Positions 16,302 through 23,969 of a stretch of DNA of 64,000 bases are shown piece by piece. The stretch lies in contig NZ_RJUF01000180.1 of assembly GCF_024343775.1 (NCBI RefSeq), positions 124,001-188,000 of the forward strand. The letters run 5' to 3'. The notes under the pieces were generated by a model. That model searched no databases. It was given only the letters and a program-made list of their open reading frames with translations, and had not been told where the DNA came from. This stretch comes from Lacihabitans soyangensis (GTDB lineage: Bacteria > Bacteroidota > Bacteroidia > Cytophagales > Spirosomataceae). Position 1 is the stretch's first letter, and the number at the start of each line of letters is the position of its first letter. The translations under genes were made by a program, and so were the position numbers.

Positions 16302-17562
16302 TTCCAGCAGGAGTCACATCAAAAGTGTACAGCTTAATATCTTTAAAAACCAAAACCTTATTTCGGCTCCATCCCATAATCTTTTTCAGTATCTGAAAAT
16401 CCTCCAACAACAGCTCCCGGTCGCTATAAGTCAAAAAACCCTGTTGAAAATTCGCAGTAGCCTCCAACTCCTTACCAGAAGTTCCAAGGCCATTTCCTGT
16501 ATCAACCCCAACCATCGACGGTAGCAACCTGTGGCCACTGGTACTTATTTGCGTCATAGAGGTCAACACCTTCATATAAGCATCATCGCTCATTGGGTTC
16601 GGCAATGGAGTTATCTTAATACCACTTTCATAAAACTTTCCATCCGTAAACACCTTATTAAAAGTGTACAGAACCTTATCCACGTTCTCAATACCAGCAA
16701 GCGAATCACCAATTTGGTCAAGCGTTTCTTGTTTCAATCGCTCCTCATCGTAGCCATCTTCGTACGCTTCTTTTTTGAAATAATCATCAGGCACCGTTAT
16801 GTGGTACTTAATATTATAGCCATTATCAAGGCCCGAGTCATGAAACTTTGGAATCTTATTGGTCACTTTTGTAGAATCCTTAGTGCCCCACCATTCACCT
16901 ATTGGGTGGTAAACTTGTCCAGGATAAATATCCTTCACATCAATAATACAAACAGGGTAAGCCGTTGGATTCATCGGGTCAAATGCAGGAAGCTCCACAT
17001 TTTCTTCTTTCTTCCATCTCTTTGTACCAAAGTTGGGATTCAAAGCATATCTAGTCACCTCACTTTCACCATCCAACATCCTGTAAGGCCTACAATGAAA
17101 CGTATCAACCCTTTCAAATCGCTCTACTTTGGCGTTAGGTGCAAGCGTCATTTTTACATAATATCTCCCACCCCAAACCAAGTCAATTGCCCTTGCCCTT
17201 AAATTCCGTTTGTATTGGATAGATTCCAAAAAATCTTCAATGGCAATTGTCTCCGGTTCTTCATCCAAAACAAACACTTCCTCACCAGCTTCAATCTTTC
17301 GGGTTCTAACCTCTACGCCCTTACCAATCATCAAGTCACGCTTGGTTCTAATCAATGACCATTTGTTAGCACTTTCAGACACAAGTAAATGCAACTCATG
17401 CATTATCTCATCTTTGTTACCAATCGGCACATGGTCAGCCTTATCAGCCTTGGCCTTAGAAATGCCGTTATAACCAATATCAGCTCCAGCTCCAAACTGA
17501 ACACCCACATCGGCCACCTTGCCTCTAACTACATAAACACTTTCGGTTAATCTAACAGCCAT
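16252..17562 (-). CDS. Portal protein
   Basis: 436 residues. The layout is that of portals: N-terminal region with VSESANKWSLIRTKRDLMIG (near residue 60-80, a stem/clip-preceding helix), the mid-domain FLESIQYKRNLRARAIDLVW, and a C-terminal helix-rich crown (TSGKELEATANFQQGFLTYS, LEDFQILKKIM). It lies between the terminase and connector genes, as expected. The dodecameric portal is the DNA entry channel of the capsid and the docking site for the terminase. The start (MAVRLTES) is preceded by the small gene at 17564-17821 with a 1-nt gap. Confidence 0.8.
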   Translation of the reverse strand: MAVRLTESVYVVRGKVADVGVQFGAGADIGYNGISKAKADKADHVPIGNKDEIMHELHLLVSESANKWSLIRTKRDLMIGKGVEVRTRKIEAGEEVFVLDEEPETIAIEDFLESIQYKRNLRARAIDLVWGGRYYVKMTLAPNAKVERFERVDTFHCRPYRMLDGESEVTRYALNPNFGTKRWKKEENVELPAFDPMNPTAYPVCIIDVKDIYPGQVYHPIGEWWGTKDSTKVTNKIPKFHDSGLDNGYNIKYHITVPDDYFKKEAYEDGYDEERLKQETLDQIGDSLAGIENVDKVLYTFNKVFTDGKFYESGIKITPLPNPMSDDAYMKVLTSMTQISTSGHRLLPSMVGVDTGNGLGTSGKELEATANFQQGFLTYSDRELLLEDFQILKKIMGWSRNKVLVFKDIKLYTFDVTPAGSESNPTTKQKSDVNKK

Positions 17563-17563
17563 T

Positions 17564-17821
17564 TTATTCGGGTCTAATAATCTCCATACCGTTGTAGGTC
17601 ATAATCAAGTCAATCGTACAATCAAAAAACTCATCCTTCTTTGGTACATAGCAATTCAACACACCATTTCGATTCATCTTTTTTCTATCACCCAGTGAAG
17701 TCTTACGGTTAGTCACATCGTGTTTAGTCACAAAACTTCCGTCAGCCTTCCAAAACCCAATCGAAAAGACCGAATTCGGTTTGTTCATATCTCCCAAAGC
17801 CTCACTGATTAAAATTTTCAT
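17564..17821 (-). CDS. Small protein upstream of portal, unknown
   Basis: 85 residues (KILISEALGDMNKPNSVFSI, LNCYVPKKDEFFDCTIDLIM), beta-rich, with no family recognised. It starts the second late unit, with late element 2 located 50 nt upstream, and ends one nucleotide before the portal start, so the two are cotranslated. It could be a head-associated or regulatory peptide. Confidence 0.5.
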   Translation of the reverse strand: MKILISEALGDMNKPNSVFSIGFWKADGSFVTKHDVTNRKTSLGDRKKMNRNGVLNCYVPKKDEFFDCTIDLIMTYNGMEIIRPE

Positions 17822-17870
17822 AAATCATTCAAATTGACAATGCAATTCTACATTTCGTATCCATTTCTAC

Positions 17871-17879
17871 ATAGGACAG
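17871..17879 (-). promoter_or_regulatory. Late promoter-like element 2 (CTGTCCTAT)
   Basis: Minus-strand CTGTCCTAT preceded by AAAATAAC, 50 nt upstream of the gene before the portal. Confidence 0.7.
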
Positions 17880-17940
17880 GTTATTTTTGAGGTACTATTT
17901 TACATGTTTTGCAATGCTTTTTTTTGCAACCCTCAAAAAA

Positions 17941-18054
17941 CTAAAGACTTACCTCCAAAAAGTTAATTTTTTTTGACTTCATGTCTCGCATCCGTAGCCC
18001 GCACTTTGACAGAAACGGCAATTGCCATATTCGAATTTGGAATATAAATACCAT
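17941..18054 (-). CDS. Possible 37-residue peptide
   Basis: Small open frame (MVFIFQIRIWQLPFLSKCGL then basic) that starts 8 nt after the terminase stop and fills the otherwise non-coding gap between terminase and portal units. It contains the palindrome GGCAATTGCC. No clear ribosome site. It may be a real microprotein or only structured leader DNA. Confidence 0.22.
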   Translation of the reverse strand: MVFIFQIRIWQLPFLSKCGLRMRDMKSKKINFLEVSL

Positions 18055-18061
18055 GTCCGGA

Positions 18062-19663
18062 TTACTTAGGTCGGTAAACGTAAAGTTGATTTTGTTGAGT
18101 CATTGAATCAGGCAAACGGTTGTGGAACCTGGTCCATAGGTAATAGTCCAATGCATCAGTTCCATCTGGTGCGTACTCCCTATGCTTCAGAGGCAGGTTC
18201 TTCTCACTCTTCTTGACCTTTTGATACTCTTCGTTGACAGGTGTTGACTGAAGCTGCAGTATCAATACCTTATTGGTATGCTGATTCACCCTTAGCTTAG
18301 GTAGCCTGGTTGAATCCTCTGATAGTATATCGTTGACCAATCTGTATTTCCGCTTATGTAAAGGCCGTGATTTAGATTCCTTCCTAAATACAACCCATCC
18401 ATTGGCTTTGAGCTCTTTTTGGAATCGGTCAAAATCTGGCCTATGTGTATCTGAAGTGCCTGAATTCTTGGCATTTCCAGAAGGATCGCCGTATATATTG
18501 ACCTCTTTAGTAGGGTGGTTAATGTAGGTCTTACAGAACCATTTGGCATTCTGTACCACTATATCTGTGGTTTCCTTGGCTTCAGTATCTGAATTTGCTT
18601 CTTTTACTAATGTTGGTTTTATAAAGTTTGAATTAATCACCCTAACTTCATTCTTAACTTCCTGCAGAACTACTGCCCAGCAAATCTTAGCATTGAAATC
18701 AAGGGTAACATCAAGGGCTAAATCGTCTCTATAGTCATTTGAAAACGATAAATGAAGTCCTGTTTTATCGTCGTATTCATAGCGTTGTTTTTCCCAATAT
18801 AAGTGCCTTGATGTTTTAAAGGCATGGTAAAAACCATCAGGAAGGCTAGTCAAGCGAATATTTGCTACCTCAACATCAAAAACTAACGGGTCTTCTCCAG
18901 CCTTTTGTTCATCCCAATATTTTTGACCTGCCAATGGGTTGTCTAAACAAGTGGCCTCCAAAATCAGATGTTTTGGAGGTGTTTTAAGTCGTTGTTGTTG
19001 TGTTAAAAATTCTCTAGCTGCAAATTCGGATTTATAAAGTTCCTCGTTTCTATAGATGTGCATTCCTTCCTGGTACCAGGCTGCAGAAGAAAATTGGTAG
19101 TGGCAATGAAAAAATTTCGATTTCGAGATTTTTTTGTGCGTATTGCCTCGAATTGCTTTTTTTAGAATCTTGTAAATAAAATCTTCTCCAACAGTTGCAG
19201 CTTCATCGACCAATAGGCCGTCTATATTCAAACCTCTGTGAGTTTCCGCTCTATCTTCACTTACAAATTGGATTGTAAAGCCGTTGATAAAACTCATACA
19301 GTACTGATATCCTAAACGGCCAACTTTTTTGTATGGACCAGGCCAATCTTCTGGAGGTTTTTTGCCAACTACATAATGTCCAAAAGGATTAGCCTTTGAA
19401 TATTCGTAAATACCCATGTATTCAAGCGATTCCTTGATTACAGGTAGGGTTACCAGGTCAATCGTTACATATGTTACGCCAGCGAGAGCAAACTTCGCCC
19501 TTGGCATTTCTCGGTAAGCCATACCTACAACCTTACCGATGGTATCTGTTTTTGCACAACCCCGACCGCCCAAAAAATCTTTTATTTGAGCACGAGAACC
19601 TAAGAACTTCTGTTGCTTGAGGTTGGCAAAAACCTTCAATTTGTCTTTATTTGCCTCAATCAT
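18062..19663 (-). CDS. Terminase large subunit (ATPase-nuclease)
   Basis: 533 residues. A Walker A-like GGRGCAKT lies near residues 27-34 and a Walker B segment LLVDEAATVGEDF near 150. The nuclease half has an acidic LALDVTLDFNAKICWAVVL (about 312), VNIYGDPSGNAK (about 395) and the late GTDALDYYLW near the C-terminus, matching RNase H-like terminase nucleases. It pumps DNA into the procapsid and cuts the concatemer. It overlaps the small subunit gene by 8 nt. The gene is collinear and intact. Confidence 0.9.
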   Translation of the reverse strand: MIEANKDKLKVFANLKQQKFLGSRAQIKDFLGGRGCAKTDTIGKVVGMAYREMPRAKFALAGVTYVTIDLVTLPVIKESLEYMGIYEYSKANPFGHYVVGKKPPEDWPGPYKKVGRLGYQYCMSFINGFTIQFVSEDRAETHRGLNIDGLLVDEAATVGEDFIYKILKKAIRGNTHKKISKSKFFHCHYQFSSAAWYQEGMHIYRNEELYKSEFAAREFLTQQQRLKTPPKHLILEATCLDNPLAGQKYWDEQKAGEDPLVFDVEVANIRLTSLPDGFYHAFKTSRHLYWEKQRYEYDDKTGLHLSFSNDYRDDLALDVTLDFNAKICWAVVLQEVKNEVRVINSNFIKPTLVKEANSDTEAKETTDIVVQNAKWFCKTYINHPTKEVNIYGDPSGNAKNSGTSDTHRPDFDRFQKELKANGWVVFRKESKSRPLHKRKYRLVNDILSEDSTRLPKLRVNQHTNKVLILQLQSTPVNEEYQKVKKSEKNLPLKHREYAPDGTDALDYYLWTRFHNRLPDSMTQQNQLYVYRPK

Positions 19664-20216
19664 CGGGATCTAGTTCTTTTTGGCGTTGGTGTAAAACATT
19701 GATATTGTTGGTGAAAACAAAAGTCGATGGATGCTTGAAGTCATCTGGATCCAGTCCTTGCATTTCAGATTCAAATAAGCCTTCGAGCTTGTCAGCTTTC
19801 TCCCACAGCTTCCCTGCAGCTTCGTAGTCTTTATCTTTAAATGCCAAGTTGGCAAGTGTTCTGTAGAAGTTTATAGAAGCTCTTTTCTTACCAACCCTGT
19901 CAGCTTCACCTACAATGCCATAAATCAGATAGGCCTCCTTAACAATATTGTAGGCTTGGCGATATTCGATTTCATATTCTTTGGTAAGTACTGAGCGAAT
20001 AAACTCATCTGTACGGCCGATATCAAAAAGAGAGAAAACCCGACGAATCCTTTCAAACTTGGTTCTTTCGGTTTCTGTGAGAGATTCTTTGTGCGGAAAT
20101 TGTGGGTCTGGCTCAAGCAATATCTCATCATTGTAGAACCTCAGATACTTCTCTATCTTGGTTTCGTCTACCTTCAGTAATGCCTTTGCTTGTTTTAGTG
20201 TAAGTGCTTTGCTCAC
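19656..20216 (-). CDS. Terminase small subunit-type protein with GTG start
   Basis: 186 residues, immediately upstream of the large subunit and overlapping it. The N-terminal part (ALTLKQAKALLKVDETKIEK; later LTKEYEIEYRQAYNIVKEAY) is helix-turn-helix-like, as expected for DNA recognition, followed by a helical oligomerisation part. The start codon is GTG. It lies in one arm of a perfect 11-bp inverted repeat (20212-20222 with 20249-20259), so the mRNA can bury its own start site. Late element 3 lies 53 nt upstream. The family name is inferred from position and size. Confidence 0.7.
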   Translation of the reverse strand: MSKALTLKQAKALLKVDETKIEKYLRFYNDEILLEPDPQFPHKESLTETERTKFERIRRVFSLFDIGRTDEFIRSVLTKEYEIEYRQAYNIVKEAYLIYGIVGEADRVGKKRASINFYRTLANLAFKDKDYEAAGKLWEKADKLEGLFESEMQGLDPDDFKHPSTFVFTNNINVLHQRQKELDPDD

Positions 20217-20259
20217 GCTTTGCTACCATTTTTGATTTCTCAAAGCAACAAAGCGTGAG
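20212..20259 (-). promoter_or_regulatory. Leader hairpin covering the terS start codon
   Basis: Arms CTCACGCTTTG (20249-20259 read on the minus strand) and CAAAGCGTGAG (20212-20222) are perfectly complementary over 11 bp with a 26-nt loop. The GTG start codon is inside the second arm. It lies downstream of late element 3, so it would be part of the transcript. Confidence 0.6.
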
Positions 20260-20268
20260 TGAGGCAGT

Positions 20269-20277
20269 ATAGGACAG
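20269..20277 (-). promoter_or_regulatory. Late promoter-like element 3 (CTGTCCTAT)
   Basis: Minus-strand CTGTCCTAT preceded by TTTTAAAATC, 53 nt upstream of the terminase small subunit start. The preceding 10 bases nearly match element 1. Confidence 0.72.
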
Positions 20278-20281
20278 GATT

Positions 20282-20842
20282 TTAAAACAACCCATTACAA
20301 AGCCCAGACAATGCCTTCAAAGCATTCTCTTTGGCTTCATCTTCGTTGGGTTCGGGGTGGAAATTCTCCAACTTGCAGCCCTCTTCAATAAAGTGTGACA
20401 TTGAACGTCCCATTTTTTTTCCTTTCCTGGTATGTTTATCATAGGCAAAGTCCGGCACCGGTCTGAACCTTGAGCTGTGGCACCCAAACACATACACCGT
20501 TTGCCAATCTACATACCGGCTTTTCTTGGCTCTACAGAGCATTATCACGGCATGCACTAGAAACAACCTTTCCGGAAAGTGCTTATCGTCCTTTTTCTTG
20601 GCCATGTCCTTCCACATTTGGTAGAGGCTGTTGATCTCAGTACTGATGCCAGGAGTAGCGAAGCCCACGTCTTCGCTACTGATTACTTTCAATCTTTTCC
20701 ATGCATATTCTGGCGTTTTGAGGCTCAGTTCCACCGCCCAAAACAGTGCATCATCTTCCATCCCTCTCCTGATACATTTCTGAAAAGCCGAGCTGGCTTC
20801 AAAAAAATCATATCCGTTTTCTGTCTTTATCTCGCTGATCAT
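20282..20842 (-). CDS. Stand-alone RarA/MgsA C-terminal-like domain protein
   Basis: 186 residues. It resembles the C-terminal cluster of RarA/MgsA AAA+ proteins: FFEASSAFQKCIRRGMEDDA followed by ALFWAVELSLKTPEYAWKRL and ISSEDVGFATP. In cellular proteins this region forms the tetramer and contacts SSB; here the ATPase part is absent, and phages often carry this domain alone. A role in replication or repair of phage DNA, perhaps as a modulator of host RarA, is an inference. It overlaps the SymE-like gene upstream by 4 nt (ATGA). Confidence 0.7.
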   Translation of the reverse strand: MISEIKTENGYDFFEASSAFQKCIRRGMEDDALFWAVELSLKTPEYAWKRLKVISSEDVGFATPGISTEINSLYQMWKDMAKKKDDKHFPERLFLVHAVIMLCRAKKSRYVDWQTVYVFGCHSSRFRPVPDFAYDKHTRKGKKMGRSMSHFIEEGCKLENFHPEPNEDEAKENALKALSGLCNGLF

Positions 20843-21015
20843 ATCGATAATATTGTTAATCGTCCGTTTTCTACTTTAATACTGCAGGTCATTCCCGCTT
20901 CAAATCCAGCTTCTTTCAGCCACTCTCCTTTTAGCAGGAGTTGAGGTACAACCTTCAAGTCCCATTTGCGTTTTTCCCATTTCTCTTGGGTTTTTATTTT
21001 CCTAAATTCTTGCAT
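20839..21015 (-). CDS. SymE-like AbrB-fold protein
   Basis: 58 residues from the ATG at 21015, chosen because AGAGG lies 8 nt upstream; an ATG at 21063 is less likely. The core VPQLLLKGEWLKEAGFEAGM followed by a short beta end (IKVENGRLTIL) matches the SymE toxin family, whose members fold like AbrB antitoxins. In E. coli SymE is an SOS-induced RNA-associated toxin, but many phage homologues are uncharacterised and may be DNA- or RNA-binding regulators. A repeat box (21032-21052) precedes it. No antisense RNA is recognised. Confidence 0.7.
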   Translation of the reverse strand: MQEFRKIKTQEKWEKRKWDLKVVPQLLLKGEWLKEAGFEAGMTCSIKVENGRLTILSI

Positions 21016-21031
21016 ACATTTGCCTCTGTTT

Positions 21032-21052
21032 AAATTTATTAGTGAGATAATC
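21032..21052 (-). promoter_or_regulatory. Leader box GATTATCTCACTAATAAATT, copy 1
   Basis: The same 20-base sequence lies just upstream of three start codons in the phage (also 38732-38752 and 39340-39360), always in the same orientation and 9-17 nt before ATG. Confidence 0.6.
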
Positions 21053-21066
21053 GGTTTGAACAAACG

Positions 21067-21090
21067 AAAGCCTGATTCCCGTCAGGCTTT
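21067..21090. terminator. Hairpin after small gene, weak terminator
   Basis: AAAGCCTGA / TCAGGCTTT perfect stem with a 6-nt loop, but no good T-run on the minus strand. It may stabilise or process the transcript between 21097 and the SymE-like gene. Confidence 0.45.
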
Positions 21091-21096
21091 CACTTT

Positions 21097-21267
21097 TTAG
21101 TCAAAAAGCTTCGTTTGGTTGTCTTCATAAAAAAGTGGTAAATCATTCCAACCCAGCTGTAGAGCCTTTTGCACACCTCCTATTTTCATATTTGGGTTTT
21201 CCTTTACCATGGCCACTAAAGCCTTTTGTTCTTGAGTCATTACTCGTTTTTTAGCTCGCTTTGCCAT
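21097..21267 (-). CDS. 56-residue basic protein, unknown
   Basis: Starts 2 nt after the stop of the upstream gene (21269-21973), so it is clearly in the same operon. Basic N-terminus (AKRAKKRVMTQEQKALVAMV), then a helix with GGVQKALQLGWNDLPLFYED that could be the recognition part of a small helix-turn-helix. Not recognised. Followed by a hairpin and the SymE-like gene. Confidence 0.55.
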   Translation of the reverse strand: MAKRAKKRVMTQEQKALVAMVKENPNMKIGGVQKALQLGWNDLPLFYEDNQTKLFD

Positions 21268-21268
21268 A

Positions 21269-21973
21269 TTAGAAAGGATATTGATCTGTTGAAACCTTCA
21301 CAAACTCACAGCTCTTAATCAAGTGCTCAGCATAGTAGTCTTTTATCTGAAAACCAACTACCTCCTTAAACTTCTCCTCTACTCTCTCCTTCAGCACCAA
21401 TCTTGGATTCTTGTATTCACCAGGCTTGTAGCTTTTCACAAACTCAAGCACATCATCAATACCGATTTCCATTCCACACTCTTCGCTAAGGGCTTCAACT
21501 TTCACATCGATGGCAATGGCATCCTCAAAAAACCATTTCTTAGAGATGTTCCAGTTTTTATCTCCCCAGCGTTCTAGATCTGCTTTCTTCAAGCCATAGA
21601 ATTTTTCCGATATCACCGTTTCTTTGCTAACATAGTTCTTGGCATCGGCTTCAAGGTCCTTCCACATCTTTGCTAGCTCATAAGGATTTGTGGTGGTTTC
21701 AATTATCTCCACAGGATTACTCAAATCCACATGCTCAGGTACATTTACATTCACAAAGGCCAGATGAGCGATATTGTAAACATTGAATTTTTCGCACAGA
21801 AAGCCATCGTGGCGGCTTATCGTTACCTTTTGGGCTGTACGTTTGGCAAAGCCCTCATAGTCGCTTCCTTCGCCATGTTTTTTAATGTGGCGTTCAAAAT
21901 TCGCCCCTATTTTTACTTCAGCTTTCTTCATGTCAGTAGGCTCTGGCAAGTCTTTTGATTTTGCTTTTTCCAT
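21269..21973 (-). CDS. Phage protein of unknown function
   Basis: 234 residues from the ATG at 21973. This start was chosen because GGGAGGAAG lies just upstream, a strong ribosome site; an ATG at 22078 would overlap another gene by most of its length. The protein is alpha/beta with many Lys/Glu (VTISRHDGFLCEKFNVYNIA, LKKADLERWGDKNWNISKKW, FKEVVGFQIKDYYAEHLIKS). No motif is recognised. It is the second gene of a short unit that also holds a small basic protein, a SymE-like protein and a RarA C-terminal-like protein. Confidence 0.6.
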   Translation of the reverse strand: MEKAKSKDLPEPTDMKKAEVKIGANFERHIKKHGEGSDYEGFAKRTAQKVTISRHDGFLCEKFNVYNIAHLAFVNVNVPEHVDLSNPVEIIETTTNPYELAKMWKDLEADAKNYVSKETVISEKFYGLKKADLERWGDKNWNISKKWFFEDAIAIDVKVEALSEECGMEIGIDDVLEFVKSYKPGEYKNPRLVLKERVEEKFKEVVGFQIKDYYAEHLIKSCEFVKVSTDQYPF

Positions 21974-22148
21974 ACTTAACTTCCTCCCAGATTTCGGTGA
22001 GCTTACTTTTACAAAAACTGGCTTTTTCGATTTCGATTTCTGCGTTTGCATTTTTACTATAAAATTTAAGTGAAACATTATTTTCTCCTTTAAAAACCAG
22101 CTTTCCTGGTATGTCTTTAATTTCTACTATCTGATTGAAATACAACAT
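21933..22148 (-). CDS. Small protein of unknown function, first gene of the unit
   Basis: 71 residues, beta-rich start (LYFNQIVEIKDIPGKLVFKG) and basic end (KYGKSKIKRLARAY). It carries the ribosome site for the next gene inside its own frame and overlaps it by 41 nt. The dyad at 22165-22183 lies directly upstream. Unknown family; translation is plausible but not certain. Confidence 0.45.
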   Translation of the reverse strand: MLYFNQIVEIKDIPGKLVFKGENNVSLKFYSKNANAEIEIEKASFCKSKLTEIWEEVKYGKSKIKRLARAY

Positions 22149-22164
22149 GTTATTTGCGTTTTGA

Positions 22165-22183
22165 CAGTACGAACGTACGACTG
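22165..22183. promoter_or_regulatory. Operator-like dyad upstream of the 22.1-20.3 kb unit
   Basis: CAGTACGAACGTACGACTG: CAGT...ACTG outer and GTAC...GTAC inner symmetry, 17 nt upstream of a start codon and downstream of a terminator. Compatible with a regulator site. Confidence 0.4.
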
Positions 22184-22262
22184 ATTAACAAGGAGCCAAA
22201 ACAGTGAATCTTAAATTTTTAGCCAAGTTTTCCACAGCCTTTTTGGCAGAATTGGGCACAAA

Positions 22263-22288
22263 AAAAGCCCCGATTTCTCAGGGCTTTT
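22263..22288. terminator. Intrinsic terminator
   Basis: AAAAGCCC / GGGCTTTT stem flanked by A-runs and T-runs; near-copy of the hairpin at 1156-1179. It ends the transcript from 22321-22563. Confidence 0.75.
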
Positions 22289-22320
22289 CAGCGAAACTAT
22301 ACTCTACTTAAAGAAACACC

Positions 22321-22563
22321 TTACGGCTCATTTCGCTCTTCATTCGTGGGCTCAAGGCCTCCTTCATTATTGCCTTTTATTGAAAATTCCTCAATATCCT
22401 CTAGAGCATTTTTTAAATGACTATCAAAATTTTCAAGAATAATTTTATCATAATCTAAATCATGCTCTTTTATCAATATATCTAAAATTGAATTTAGCAC
22501 TGCATTATTTAAAAGTGCCATCTGAAGATTCGCCTTTGCCAAACCATCAGAGGTAAACTTCAT
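22321..22563 (-). CDS. Small acidic protein, unknown
   Basis: 80 residues, helical and acidic (AKANLQMALLNNAVLNSILD, KNALEDIEEFSIKGNNEGG). Follows the glycosyltransferase-like gene with a 27-nt gap and precedes a terminator, so it is the last gene of the 25.0-22.3 kb block. No family is recognised. Confidence 0.5.
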   Translation of the reverse strand: MKFTSDGLAKANLQMALLNNAVLNSILDILIKEHDLDYDKIILENFDSHLKNALEDIEEFSIKGNNEGGLEPTNEERNEP

Positions 22564-22590
22564 ATCCTTAAATTCCGTAATCTCAGTTGT

Positions 22591-23358
22591 TTAAAATGGT
22601 ACTTTAAAATTCATTTGGAACTGGTGGTTTCTAGTACCAGTTTTTCTTACGCAAATTACATATTCGCCGAAAAATCCTTGCAATTCGCCCAATATTTTTT
22701 CCAAAGTCTCCATATTTCTAAACTCCGCCAATCCTCCAGAGCCTACCCAAGTATCGCCGTAGTGGAAGTAAAACCGATTATCACGCCAAATCTTCCTATG
22801 CAAATAAGCATTAAGCCCACAAATCCAATAATCCTCCTGGTATCGCTGTTCAGGTCTAAAATACAGTTTCGAGCCTTCCAATAACCCAAATGCACAAGTA
22901 TTCACGTAGCCACTCAGCTGGATGGGTGCCAAACTCGCATAAGTAAAAGGTTTACCTGAGGTATTAAATCCAAACAAAAAAGCCCCAGACTGTCTGGCAG
23001 CTCTGGCAGTGGCTTGTATAACATCAAAAATCTCCTGTGGACTCAATTTGTCCTTTTCACCTGTTTCGGTATAAATCCGCTTCATATACATCAGGTCATC
23101 ATCCATATGAAACGCATCACCAAAATACTCATACATCCATTGGCGTTTCCAGCTAAGGCCAATAATTGAGTCAGGATGGGTCACAATCTCAGCATCCGGG
23201 CAATGTTCGCGATACTCACCCAATTGGCTCTCAGGTATGCAAATAATACTATTCGCCACTTTCTTATGAGTAGTAATCTTATCAGCTCGTTTGTGCGAAG
23301 CAATAAGCACCTTTATCTCCCCCACTGGGGGCTGGGGGGCCGTCATTTCCTCTGCCAT
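22591..23358 (-). CDS. TET-associated-type glycosyltransferase (possible DNA modification)
   Basis: 255 residues. The core begins KVLIASHKRADKITTHK and includes IIGLSWKRQWMYEYF and the acidic AFHMDDDLMYMKRIY (a DDD metal/sugar-nucleotide motif, about residues 80-95), plus QEDYWICGLNAYLHRKIWRD. This pattern resembles the TAGT glycosyltransferases that occur in phages and decorate hydroxymethylated bases. No TET/JBP oxygenase or hydroxymethylase is visible in the window, so the substrate is open: phage DNA base, or a protein/surface glycan. A family C mini-repeat adds APQPPVGE after a five-residue new start. The start lies 16 nt inside the ParB-like gene. Confidence 0.65.
   Translation of the reverse strand: MAEEMTAPQPPVGEIKVLIASHKRADKITTHKKVANSIICIPESQLGEYREHCPDAEIVTHPDSIIGLSWKRQWMYEYFGDAFHMDDDLMYMKRIYTETGEKDKLSPQEIFDVIQATARAARQSGAFLFGFNTSGKPFTYASLAPIQLSGYVNTCAFGLLEGSKLYFRPEQRYQEDYWICGLNAYLHRKIWRDNRFYFHYGDTWVGSGGLAEFRNMETLEKILGELQGFFGEYVICVRKTGTRNHQFQMNFKVPF
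23318..23341. repeat. Mini-repeat family C at the N-terminus of the glycosyltransferase
   Basis: CCCCCACTGGGGG plus CTGGGGGGC, translated as APQPPVGE. The same peptide occurs in the scaffold-like protein at 27917-28354. Confidence 0.8.
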
Positions 23359-23969
23359 GCTTCAGTAAATTGTTTAGCGGTCATCACATAGCTTTCTCCC
23401 ACATTGCTGGTCTTATAATCCTTGGCTTTGCCAAGTCCAAGCACCTCACGTACATAATTCTCATCAATGCTATTTTCGCACATAATTATCACTGCAGAGT
23501 ACTTCTCAGAGTATTTGGGCACTATCGGCATTTCGGGCTCATCACGCATGGCCTTTTCGTTTCCTGTGTCTAGGTCTTTAGTCAGGTCATCCATGCTGAT
23601 ATTAAAATCATCAAGATTCACATATTCCTCAAACTCATCATGTAGCATCTGCAGGTCAAACTCCCCGGCATGAGTATTCTCAATCACCATGATTTCCTTC
23701 AGCTCCACATCTGTCAGTTTCCTCACGGCAGTTCTTACGTCTATCACCATATCGCCCATGCCATAGTCTCTAAGTACCTGGCATCTCTGGTGGCCACTAA
23801 GGAGGGTTCCATCCGCATCCCTTACAGGAATACCAATCAAGCCAAATTTCTGCAGTCTAGCCCAAAGTTTTCCTTTCTCAAGCTGCTTTATCTTTCGTGG
23901 ATTCAGCGTATGAGGCACCAGCTCAGCCACACTTACCTTTTCGGTCACAAACAATTCCTCAACCTTCAT
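23343..23969 (-). CDS. ParB/Srx-type nuclease-like protein
   Basis: 208 residues. N-terminal ParB/sulfiredoxin domain: VAELVPHTLNPRKIKQLEKG, then FGLIGIPVRDADGTLLSGHQ with the GHQR motif (LLSGHQRCQVLRDYG, about residues 55-70). Phage ParB-domain proteins act as nucleases, kinases or adaptors and are often linked to base-modification genes. It directly overlaps the glycosyltransferase gene (16 nt) and is overlapped by the gene upstream (11 nt), so the three are coupled. A real partitioning role is unlikely: no ParA is present. Confidence 0.8.
   Translation of the reverse strand: MKVEELFVTEKVSVAELVPHTLNPRKIKQLEKGKLWARLQKFGLIGIPVRDADGTLLSGHQRCQVLRDYGMGDMVIDVRTAVRKLTDVELKEIMVIENTHAGEFDLQMLHDEFEEYVNLDDFNISMDDLTKDLDTGNEKAMRDEPEMPIVPKYSEKYSAVIIMCENSIDENYVREVLGLGKAKDYKTSNVGESYVMTAKQFTEAWQRK

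Noticed and set aside
23343-23969. Plasmid-type partition gene parB
   Set aside because: No ParA or parS-like sites, and strict coupling to a glycosyltransferase gene.
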